NCBI GenBank assembly: GCA_022792755.1
Contig: JAAWBP010000139.1
Span: forward strand, 1-8,863
Length of the DNA: 8,863 nt
Direction: 5' to 3'
DNA from: Oscillospiraceae bacterium
GTDB taxonomy: Bacteria > Bacillota > Clostridia > Oscillospirales > Ruminococcaceae
The translations under genes and the position numbers were made by a program. How positions within the stretch are numbered: position 1 is the stretch's first letter; each line of letters opens with the position of its first letter. The notes beneath the pieces were generated by a model. That model made no database searches and was not told where the DNA came from. It saw only the letters and a program-made list of their open reading frames with translations. Shown here piece after piece: positions 1 to 5,611 of this stretch.

Positions 1-2
1 CC

Positions 3-425
3 GGCATGACGGGGCATCAGCAGAACCCGACCACCGGTTACAATATCAAAGGGGATCCGGCGGCCGCTGTCAACCTGGAGGCGCTCTGCAAGGCGGTTGG
101 CATCGATCGCGTCAGGGTGGTCGATCCCTTTGACATCGCAGGAGTCGAAACGGCTGTCCGAGAGGAGCTGGAAGTAGATGCGCCTTCTGTGATCATCGCC
201 CGGCGGCCCTGTGCGCTTTTGAAAACGGTGAAAGCGAAACCGCCGGTCGCCGTTGATCCTGAAAAATGCAAAAAGTGCGGCATGTGCTTTAAAATGGGCT
301 GCCCTGCGGTCAAGAAGGGGGCAGACGGCAAGCCTGTGATCGACACCACCCTCTGCACCGGCTGCGGCCTTTGTACAAAGGCTTGTAAATTCGACGCGCT
401 CAAGGAGGATGGAGATGTCTGTTAA
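3..425 (+). CDS. iorA: Indolepyruvate ferredoxin oxidoreductase, alpha subunit (C-terminal part, cut by window edge)
   Basis: This is the 3' end of the large, thiamine-diphosphate-binding subunit of indolepyruvate:ferredoxin oxidoreductase, which decarboxylates aryl pyruvates from aromatic amino acids to aryl-acetyl-CoA and passes electrons to ferredoxin in the cytoplasm. The frame is open from the window edge, so the N-terminal domains are missing. It begins in the GMTGHQQNP segment typical of the end of the TPP-binding domain. At the C-terminus is a two-cluster ferredoxin domain: CKKCGMCFKMGCP (CX2CX2CX4CP) and CTGCGLCTKAC (CX2CX2CX3C). Both four-cysteine sets for [4Fe-4S] clusters are present, but the last cysteine of the second motif is followed by Lys instead of the common Pro. 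The stop codon overlaps the start of iorB by 11 bases, which suggests translational coupling. The family assignment is firm; the exact aryl-pyruvate preference is inferred. Confidence 0.93.
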   Translation, partial: GMTGHQQNPTTGYNIKGDPAAAVNLEALCKAVGIDRVRVVDPFDIAGVETAVREELEVDAPSVIIARRPCALLKTVKAKPPVAVDPEKCKKCGMCFKMGCPAVKKGADGKPVIDTTLCTGCGLCTKACKFDALKEDGDVC

Positions 426-987
426 AAGTATTATGATTGTCGGTGTGGGCGGCCAGGGAACGCTGCTCGCCAGCCGGATTATCGGAAATGCGCTGATCGA
501 CTGCGGTTACGACGTCAAGGTTTCCGAGGTGCACGGCATGTCCCAGCGGGGCGGCTCGGTCGTTACATATGTCCGCTATGGGGAAGAAGTCGCCTCGCCT
601 GTTGTGGAAAAGGGTGGTGCGGATATTATCGTCGCGTTTGAGCAGCTGGAAGCCCTCCGCTGGCTTTCTTACCTCAAGCCGGATGGGAAGATGATCATCA
701 ACACCCAGAAGATCGACCCGATGCCGGTGATCACTGGCGCGGCGGCCTATCCGGATGGGATTCTGGAGACGATCGGGAAAAGCGGCGTTTCGTATGAAGC
801 GATCGATGCGCTTTCCCTTGCGAATGAGGCCGGGAATTCAAAAGCGGTTAATGTGGTTCTCCTCGGCCTGATGGCAAAACACTCTGAAATCGGAAAGGAC
901 GTCTGGGTGAAGTCGCTCAGGAACACCGTACCGGAAAAGTTTCTGGAGCTGAACCTGAAGGCGTTTGAATTGGGTTACCAACAATAA
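415..987 (+). CDS. iorB: Indolepyruvate ferredoxin oxidoreductase, beta subunit
   Basis: This is the small subunit of indolepyruvate:ferredoxin oxidoreductase, partner of the adjacent alpha subunit, with a pyruvate-ferredoxin oxidoreductase gamma-type fold. The 190-residue length is normal for stand-alone IorB. Near the N-terminus is the glycine-rich IVGVGGQG motif (residues 8-15), followed by SEVHGMSQRGGSV (about 37-49), both hallmarks of the family. Two in-frame ATGs exist, at 409 and 415. The Shine-Dalgarno AAGGAGG at 402-408 directly abuts the first and lies 6 bases before the second, so 415 is chosen, giving MSVKSIMIVGVGGQG. The gene overlaps iorA by 11 bases and is followed after 16 bases by the ACT-domain gene, so the three are probably one transcript. 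Confidence 0.93.
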   Translation: MSVKSIMIVGVGGQGTLLASRIIGNALIDCGYDVKVSEVHGMSQRGGSVVTYVRYGEEVASPVVEKGGADIIVAFEQLEALRWLSYLKPDGKMIINTQKIDPMPVITGAAAYPDGILETIGKSGVSYEAIDALSLANEAGNSKAVNVVLLGLMAKHSEIGKDVWVKSLRNTVPEKFLELNLKAFELGYQQ

Positions 988-1003
988 TAAGGAGGGGTCG
1001 GCA

Positions 1004-1435
1004 ATGATCATTAAGCAAATCTCTGTTTTTGTGGAAAACAAATCGGGAAGGCTCGCACAGATCACCAAGGTGTTGGCGGACAACGGCATCGATATCCGCG
1101 CACTCTCCCTGGCGGATACCACCAAATTCGGCATCCTGCGTTTTATTGTGAATGAACCGGAGAAGGCGCAGAAGGCGCTTCGGGAGGCCGATCTGACCGT
1201 TTCGATCACCGATGTCATCGCTGTCTCTGTCGAAGACCAACCGGGTGGGCTTGCGTATCCGCTTAGCATTTTGAACGAAAAAGAGATCAACGTGGAGTAT
1301 ATTTACGCCTTTGTTGGCGCACCGCATGACAAAGCCTTTGTCATTCTCCGGGTTGACGACAACGAGAAGGCTGTGAAGGAACTTCAAGCTTGCGGGGTTT
1401 CACTGCTTTGCACCAAGGATATTATGAAAATTTAG
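1004..1435 (+). CDS. Tandem ACT-domain protein
   Basis: This is a 143-residue stand-alone regulatory protein made of two ACT domains, small ligand-binding modules that usually sense amino acids. The first spans about residues 1-68, with the VENKSGRLAQI signature for strand 1 and helix 1. The second spans about 72-140, with the matching VEDQPGGLAYPLSIL. There is no attached catalytic or DNA-binding domain. The start at 1004 is supported by AAGGAGG at 989-995, 8 bases upstream; a more upstream in-frame ATG at 965 lies inside iorB and has no ribosome binding site. ACT proteins of this kind are often found beside iorAB and phenylacetate-CoA ligase genes in anaerobes, so it probably senses an aromatic amino acid or derived ligand for this pathway. 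The ligand and target are inferred, not visible. Confidence 0.88.
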   Translation: MIIKQISVFVENKSGRLAQITKVLADNGIDIRALSLADTTKFGILRFIVNEPEKAQKALREADLTVSITDVIAVSVEDQPGGLAYPLSILNEKEINVEYIYAFVGAPHDKAFVILRVDDNEKAVKELQACGVSLLCTKDIMKI

Positions 1436-1451
1436 TCAAAAGATGAATCAG

Positions 1452-1485
1452 AAAAGGCCGGCGTTCACAGAACGCCGGCCTTTTT
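1452..1485 (+). terminator. Intrinsic terminator of the iorA-iorB-ACT operon
   Basis: A perfect 11-bp GC-rich stem (1456-1466 paired with 1470-1480) has an ACA triloop. It is preceded by AAAA and followed by TTTTT. It starts 16 bases after the ACT gene stop codon, so it is well placed to end the + strand transcript. The A-run and T-run on either side mean it could also work to some degree on the opposite strand. Confidence 0.93.
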
Positions 1486-1627
1486 GTGATATTGACCTGA
1501 AAGAAGTACGATTGTGGCGGGACCTCCCTGGTTATGAAGCGATGAGCTTCACACAGGATTTTTTAGCGGGGATTTCCCGGTGGAACTTGAAAAGATTTGC
1601 CATCCCGCTGTGTTTGGAAGGGTTCCG
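1486..1627. other. Convergent spacer without a gene
   Basis: This is the stretch between two converging transcription units. Short open frames cross it, but they read through the terminators, lack convincing ribosome binding sites and resemble no family I know. I see no promoter, repeat or RNA gene here. Confidence 0.6.
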
Positions 1628-1667
1628 ACAAAAGAAACGCGCCGACATCTATATGATGCCGGCGCGT
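1628..1667 (-). terminator. Intrinsic terminator of pckG
   Basis: A 13-bp stem (1637-1649 with 1655-1667) has a 5-base loop. Its only imperfect position is U-G on the minus strand but A-C on the plus strand, so the hairpin is better as minus-strand RNA. Reading the minus strand, the stem is followed by TTCTTTTG, a moderate U-tract. It lies about 30 bases beyond the pckG stop codon. Confidence 0.85.
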
Positions 1668-1695
1668 CGTTTTACGTTTCAAACTTTGAATACTT

Positions 1696-3468
1696 TTATT
1701 TGCCGAGCCGCTCTTCCAAGCCCTCGAGCTCTTTGACCAGCTCTTTCGGCAGCCTGTCACCAAACTGCGCGTAGAACTCGCGGATACCCGCAGCCTCTTC
1801 TTTCCAGAGGTCTTTGTCAACGCTGAGGAGGTCAGCGACAACATCGGTGCCAATATCAAGCCCTTCGATGTTGATATCCTCCGGCTTCGGCTCGTAACCG
1901 ATCGGGGTTTCAACCGCGTCTGCCTTGCCGTCGCAACGGTCGAGGATCCACATCAGGACGCGCATATTGTCGCCGAATCCCGGCCAGATGAAGTGGCCTT
2001 CGTCGTCGGTGCGGAACCAGTTGACGTTGAAGATCTTCGGCGCTTTGTCGCCCAGCTTCTTGCCCATATCAAGCCAGTGCTGGAAGTAGTCGCCCATGTG
2101 GTAGCCACAGAACGGACGCATCGCCATCGGGTCGCGGCGGACGACACCGACAGCACCGGTGGCAGCGGCAGTCGTCTCAGAAGCCATGGTGGAACCTACA
2201 AACACGCCGTGGGTCCAGTCAAAGGACTGGTAAACCAGCGGAGCGGTTTTCGCACGGCGGCCGCCGAAAATCATAGCGGAGATCGGTACACCGTTCGGAT
2301 TGTCAAACTCAGGGCTGACACAGGGGCAGTTTTTCGCCGGCGCGGTGAAACGGCTGTTCGGATGAGCGCCCTTCTCAGTGGACTCTTTGCCGTTCCAGGG
2401 ATTGCCCTTCCAATCCAGTGCATTTTCCGGCGGGTTCTTGTCAAGGCCTTCCCACCAAACAGTATTGGTGTCTTTGTTCAAAACGACGTTGGTGAAGATG
2501 GTGCCCTTTCTGGTGGACTCCAGTGCGTTCGGGTTGGACTTCGCATTGGTGCCGGGGGCAACGCCAAAGAAACCGTTCTCCGGGTTGATCGCGTAGAGAC
2601 GGCCGTCCGGGCCCTGTCTCATCCAGGCGATATCGTCGCCGACACACCAAACTTTATAACCTTTATCCGCGTAGACCTTCGGCGGGATCAGCATAGCCAG
2701 GTTGGTTTTGCCGCAGGCAGACGGGAAAGCAGCGGAGATGTATTTCACCTCACCCTGCGGATTCTCGATGCCGAGGATCAGCATATGCTCAGCCATCCAG
2801 CCCTCGTTTTTGCCCTGGTAGGAAGCGATCCGCAGCGCAAAGCACTTTTTGCCGAGGAGGACGTTTCCGCCGTAACCGGAGTTGATCGACCAGATGGTGT
2901 TATCCTCCGGGAAGTGAACGATATAACGGTTTTCCGGATCTACAGCCGCTTTGGAATGGAGGCCGCGGACGAAGTCGTCGGAGGTATCCCCGAGATTCTC
3001 AAAAGCAGCCTTGCCCATACGGGTCATGATGTCCATGTTGAGGACAACGTAGATCGAATCGGTCAGCTCAACGCCGACCTTCGCGAGCGGAGAGCCGATC
3101 GGCCCCATAGAATAGGGGATGACGTACATGGTGCGGCCCTTCATAACGCCGTCGTACATCGGGGTCAGCTTCGCGTACATTTCCTTGGGATCACACCAGT
3201 TGTTGATCGGGCCTGCGTCCTCTTCTTTTCTGGTGCAGATAAAGGTTCTGTCCTCAACGCGGGCGACGTCGTTCGGCACAGTTCTATGCAGATAGCATCC
3301 TGGCAGCTCCTCCTGATTCAAAGGAAGCATTTCGCCGGTTTTGGTCGCTTCGGCGCGCAGACCGTTGAGCTGCTCCTCGCTGCCGTCAATCCAAACGACC
3401 TGATCCGGTTTGCAGAGAGCAACCATTTCGTCGACCCATTTGAGTACATTTTTGTTGTTTGTCAGCAT
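1696..3468 (-). CDS. pckG: Phosphoenolpyruvate carboxykinase (GTP)
   Basis: This cytosolic enzyme interconverts oxaloacetate plus GTP with phosphoenolpyruvate, CO2 and GDP. The direction in an anaerobe may be gluconeogenic or CO2-fixing. At 590 residues the protein is full length for the GTP-dependent family. Visible signatures are the substrate-binding GRTMYVIPYSMGP (about 111-123), SGYGGNVLLGKK (197-208), the P-loop FPSACGKTN (248-256) with the family-specific reactive Cys252, the metal-binding VGDDIAW (276-282), and the mobile lid region around STMASETTAAATG (426-438). The cysteine P-loop and these motifs separate it from the unrelated ATP-type PckA. The ATG has GAAAGGAG at 3478-3485, about 9 bases upstream. 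It is downstream of tsaD on the same strand but has its own promoter and its own terminator, so it is probably transcribed alone. Confidence 0.97.
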   Translation of the reverse strand: MLTNNKNVLKWVDEMVALCKPDQVVWIDGSEEQLNGLRAEATKTGEMLPLNQEELPGCYLHRTVPNDVARVEDRTFICTRKEEDAGPINNWCDPKEMYAKLTPMYDGVMKGRTMYVIPYSMGPIGSPLAKVGVELTDSIYVVLNMDIMTRMGKAAFENLGDTSDDFVRGLHSKAAVDPENRYIVHFPEDNTIWSINSGYGGNVLLGKKCFALRIASYQGKNEGWMAEHMLILGIENPQGEVKYISAAFPSACGKTNLAMLIPPKVYADKGYKVWCVGDDIAWMRQGPDGRLYAINPENGFFGVAPGTNAKSNPNALESTRKGTIFTNVVLNKDTNTVWWEGLDKNPPENALDWKGNPWNGKESTEKGAHPNSRFTAPAKNCPCVSPEFDNPNGVPISAMIFGGRRAKTAPLVYQSFDWTHGVFVGSTMASETTAAATGAVGVVRRDPMAMRPFCGYHMGDYFQHWLDMGKKLGDKAPKIFNVNWFRTDDEGHFIWPGFGDNMRVLMWILDRCDGKADAVETPIGYEPKPEDINIEGLDIGTDVVADLLSVDKDLWKEEAAGIREFYAQFGDRLPKELVKELEGLEERLGK

Positions 3469-3481
3469 GTAGGGGGTCTCC

Positions 3482-3504
3482 TTTCAACTTTCCAAAGTTT
3501 GAAA
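3482..3504 (-). promoter_or_regulatory. Inverted repeat in the pckG leader overlapping the ribosome binding site
   Basis: A perfect 14-base core palindrome (3486-3499, AACTTT-2-AAAGTT) extends to 10 paired bases per arm with one bulged base. Relative to the predicted start of transcription it sits at about +15 to +37. Its ATG-proximal arm includes the AAAG of the GAAAGGAG Shine-Dalgarno sequence. It could be a protein-binding operator or an RNA hairpin that partly hides the ribosome binding site. Both roles are inferred from position and symmetry only. Confidence 0.5.
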
Positions 3505-3525
3505 AATAAATTTTCCATGTCTATA

Positions 3526-3554
3526 AGTATAGCCCAAATCCGCATTATTTGCAA
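3526..3554 (-). promoter_or_regulatory. Sigma-A-type promoter of pckG
   Basis: On the minus strand there is a -35 TTGCAA (3549-3554) and a -10 TATACT (3526-3531), separated by exactly 17 bases. The matches to consensus are 4/6 and 5/6. The region is AT-rich, lies between tsaD and pckG, and would start transcription near 3519, giving a leader of about 50 bases. Confidence 0.75.
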
Positions 3555-3563
3555 GCCGAATTC

Positions 3564-3595
3564 GTTAAAAAATCATCAATTTTCATTTTTTTAAC
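3564..3595 (-). terminator. AT-rich inverted repeat after tsaD, possible weak terminator
   Basis: Nine-base arms (3564-3572 and 3587-3595, GTTAAAAAA and TTTTTTAAC) flank a 14-base loop just after the tsaD stop codon. On the minus strand the T-run forms part of the stem, so this is not a classical GC-rich terminator. It may slow transcription, may be an operator upstream of the pckG promoter, or may simply reflect AT-rich sequence. Confidence 0.3.
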
Positions 3596-3605
3596 AAACG
3601 CTTTT

Positions 3606-4643
3606 TTATTGGCTTTTGAAAAAGCTGGATAAAATTGGATCGTCAACCGGCAGCGAGGCGATGGCGTTTAGATCCATTCCAGCGGTATGTCCCACAGTCA
3701 GTTCGTAATAGCCCTGTGCGGCGATCATCGCCGCGTTGTCCCCGCAGAGGGAGAGGGGAGGCGCAAAGAACCGGTAGCCCCGTTCGGCGCAGTCTTTTTC
3801 CACCCGGGCGCGCAGGCCGGAGTTCGCCGATACGCCGCCAGCCAGGACGATTTTTTTGAAACCGTATTCCTCCGCCGCCATCATCAGCCGCGGGGAAAGG
3901 ATATCGCAGACAGCCTGCTGAAAGGATGACGCAACATCATTTGCGGGAAGGGACATCCCTTTTTGCTCCGCGTTGTGCACCAGATTGATGACCGCTGTTT
4001 TCAGCCCGGAAAAGCTGAAATCGTAGGGACAGCCGTCCACCTGCGGGCGTGGAAGCTTAAAAGCGGACGGGTTCCCCTCCTTTGCGGCCTTGTCCATATA
4101 AACGCCGCCCGGGTAGGGAAACCCGAGGGTGCGGGCAGCTTTGTCGTAGGCCTCGCCGGCTGCGTCGTCATGGGTACGGCCGATGACGCGGAAGTCCGTA
4201 TAATCCCGCACCTCTATAATATGGCTGTGCCCGCCCGATACCACCAAGCAGAGGAAGGGCGGTTCCAGCTCCGGATGGGCGAGGTAATTTGCCGCAATGT
4301 GCCCCCGGATGTGATGAACCGGCACCAGAGGCTTTCCGGAGACCATGACGAGCCCTTTCGCAAAGTTCACCCCCACCAGCAGCGCGCCGATCAGCCCGGG
4401 GGCGAAGGTGACGGCTATGGCGTTGATCTCCTCCAGGGAAAGCCCCGCCTGTTCCAGCGCTTCATCCACCACCCCGACGATGTCCTCACAATGGCGGCGG
4501 GAGGCGATTTCCGGGACGACTCCCCCGTATTTTTTATGCTCCTCTACCTGAGAGGCGACGACCGAGGAGAGCACCGTCCTGCCGTCCGTGACGACCGCGG
4601 CGGCGGTTTCATCGCAGGAGGATTCAATTCCGAGTATCTTCAT
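3606..4643 (-). CDS. tsaD: tRNA N6-adenosine threonylcarbamoyltransferase TsaD
   Basis: This is the essential enzyme that, with TsaB and TsaE, transfers the threonylcarbamoyl group from threonylcarbamoyl-AMP to A37 of ANN-decoding tRNAs (t6A modification). The 345 residues match the family length. It opens with ILGIESSCDETAAA (3-16). Metal ligands are visible as VHHIRGH (His111 and His115) and Asp302 in LCGDNAAM. SGGHSH (136-141) and FSGLKTA (211-217) are further ASKHA-fold signatures. The start is ATG at 4643; a GTG immediately upstream at 4646 would add one residue, and the AAAGGAG at about 4651-4657 could serve either. The gene overlaps the end of rimI by about 20 bases, so translation is probably coupled. 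The tsaB and tsaE genes that often accompany it are not in this window. Confidence 0.96.
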   Translation of the reverse strand: MKILGIESSCDETAAAVVTDGRTVLSSVVASQVEEHKKYGGVVPEIASRRHCEDIVGVVDEALEQAGLSLEEINAIAVTFAPGLIGALLVGVNFAKGLVMVSGKPLVPVHHIRGHIAANYLAHPELEPPFLCLVVSGGHSHIIEVRDYTDFRVIGRTHDDAAGEAYDKAARTLGFPYPGGVYMDKAAKEGNPSAFKLPRPQVDGCPYDFSFSGLKTAVINLVHNAEQKGMSLPANDVASSFQQAVCDILSPRLMMAAEEYGFKKIVLAGGVSANSGLRARVEKDCAERGYRFFAPPLSLCGDNAAMIAAQGYYELTVGHTAGMDLNAIASLPVDDPILSSFFKSQ

Positions 4644-5091
4644 CACTATGAAGCTCCTTTTTCATCAAAACAGCATCCTCTGCCGGCGCTTGGTAGAACC
4701 GCTTCCGCAGGCCGACAGGGGAAAATCCAAATTTCTGGTACAGCGACAGGGCAGGCGTGTTGCTCTGCCGGGCTTCGAGGGTCGCGCTTTCCGCCCCCGT
4801 GGAGGCTGCAAGGTTTAAAAGCGCCGCCAGCAGGGAGGAGGCGACCCCTTTCCCGCGATCCTTTTCCCTGACGCAGAAGGTGTTGATATGCAGATTTTCG
4901 CAGATCAGATGGCTGCTCAGATAACCGAGGATTTCCCCCTCCCGCTCTGCAACCAGAGTGACCCCGTAAGGGTTCGAAAGCTCGCTTTCGAAGGCGGAAG
5001 CGCTCCACGGATCGCTGAAGTTTTCCCGCTCCAGCAGAGCCAGCGCCGGGATATCGGCCCGTTCCAGTCCCCGGATCCTCACTCCGCACAC
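4624..5091 (-). CDS. rimI: Ribosomal-protein-alanine N-acetyltransferase RimI (GNAT family)
   Basis: This is a cytoplasmic GNAT acetyltransferase, by family the enzyme that N-terminally acetylates ribosomal protein S18, with possible wider targets. The protein has 155 residues, close to the usual 150. The acetyl-CoA-binding loop is RGKGVA (79-84, fitting the R-x-x-G-x-A rule). The RimI signature LEARQSNTPALSLYQKFGF (105-123) supplies Glu106 and Tyr118, spaced exactly as the catalytic pair Glu103/Tyr115 of Salmonella RimI. The start is GTG at 5091, with GAGGAG 8 bases upstream inside the preceding gene; a GTG at 5082, overlapping the upstream stop as GTGA, is an alternative that removes three residues. 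It overlaps the phosphatase gene upstream and tsaD downstream. RimI and TsaD genes are neighbours in many bacteria. Confidence 0.93.
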   Translation of the reverse strand: MCGVRIRGLERADIPALALLERENFSDPWSASAFESELSNPYGVTLVAEREGEILGYLSSHLICENLHINTFCVREKDRGKGVASSLLAALLNLAASTGAESATLEARQSNTPALSLYQKFGFSPVGLRKRFYQAPAEDAVLMKKELHSDEDTRN

Positions 5092-5531
5092 AGTGGATTC
5101 TCCTCAAAAAAGCGGACAAAGAACGCTTTGATCTGACCCAAACAGCGGCGGTACTCCTCCAAATCCCCACCGTAAGGGTCGGGCAGCTGCATCACCGCGA
5201 TCTTTTCAGATGAACCGGGAACCGCCTTGGAGATCAAGGCCCTATGCTCCTCCGACATGACGAAGATCCGCTCCGCTTCGACGATCTCCTCCAGGGTGAT
5301 CCGGTGGGACAGATGCCCGGAGAGGTCGAGCCCTTCCTCCTGTGCGGCCGTCACAGCGTTCGGGGAGGCCGGCTGTCCGTCAAAGGCCGCAACCCCGGCG
5401 CTGTCCGCCGTGTAAGCCTCTGTAAGCCCCTTTTCAGTCAGAATTCGGGCCAGAACCGCGGCCGCCATCGGGCTGCGGCAGGTATTCCCGGTGCAGACGG
5501 CCAAAAGCCGCTTTTTTTGTTTGTCTTCCAT
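5079..5531 (-). CDS. ywlE: Low-molecular-weight phosphatase, probable protein arginine phosphatase (YwlE-like)
   Basis: This is a low-molecular-weight protein-tyrosine-phosphatase-fold enzyme of 150 residues. The catalytic loop is CTGNTCRS (13-20), with nucleophile Cys13 and Arg19. The general acid is Asp118 in LPDPYGG. The loop carries Thr17 where tyrosine phosphatases usually have Ile or Leu. In Bacillus subtilis YwlE the equivalent Thr is known to favour phosphoarginine, so protein arginine dephosphorylation, opposing a McsB-type kinase, is the best guess. The frame extends to a GTG at 5540, but that codon lies within the Shine-Dalgarno AAAGGTGA. The ATG at 5531, about 5 bases downstream of it, is therefore preferred. 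The gene lies 80 bases after polA and overlaps rimI, so it is probably part of the polA-ywlE-rimI-tsaD transcript. No arginine kinase gene is in view. Confidence 0.87.
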   Translation of the reverse strand: MEDKQKKRLLAVCTGNTCRSPMAAAVLARILTEKGLTEAYTADSAGVAAFDGQPASPNAVTAAQEEGLDLSGHLSHRITLEEIVEAERIFVMSEEHRALISKAVPGSSEKIAVMQLPDPYGGDLEEYRRCLGQIKAFFVRFFEENPLCAE

Positions 5532-5567
5532 TTGAATCACCTTTCGGCAAAGATTATTTGAGTGGTG

Positions 5568-5582
5568 CGCCGCCCTGCGGCG
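5568..5582 (-). other. Short GC hairpin between polA and ywlE
   Basis: A perfect 6-bp stem (5568-5573 with 5577-5582) with a 3-base loop sits in the 80-base gap after polA. No U-tract follows on the minus strand, so it is not a normal intrinsic terminator. It could stabilise a processed mRNA end or be incidental. Confidence 0.35.
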
Positions 5583-5611
5583 TGTGGACGAAAACCGACA
5601 TCGCAGCGAAC

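Noticed and set aside
1443..1736. 97-residue open frame on the + strand after the ACT gene
   Set aside because: It reads straight through a strong terminator hairpin and the opposite terminator and into the end of pckG, with no ribosome binding site.
1993..3594. 533-residue open frame on the + strand opposite pckG
   Set aside because: It is antisense to a complete pckG gene with clear motifs, runs through the pckG promoter region, and has no recognisable domain or ribosome binding site.
3505..3605. CcpA (cre) site upstream of pckG
   Set aside because: The AT-rich segment has no sequence close enough to the cre consensus to support it.
3963..4871. 302-residue open frame on the + strand opposite tsaD and rimI
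   Set aside because: It is an antisense shadow of two well-supported genes, with biased composition and no domain.
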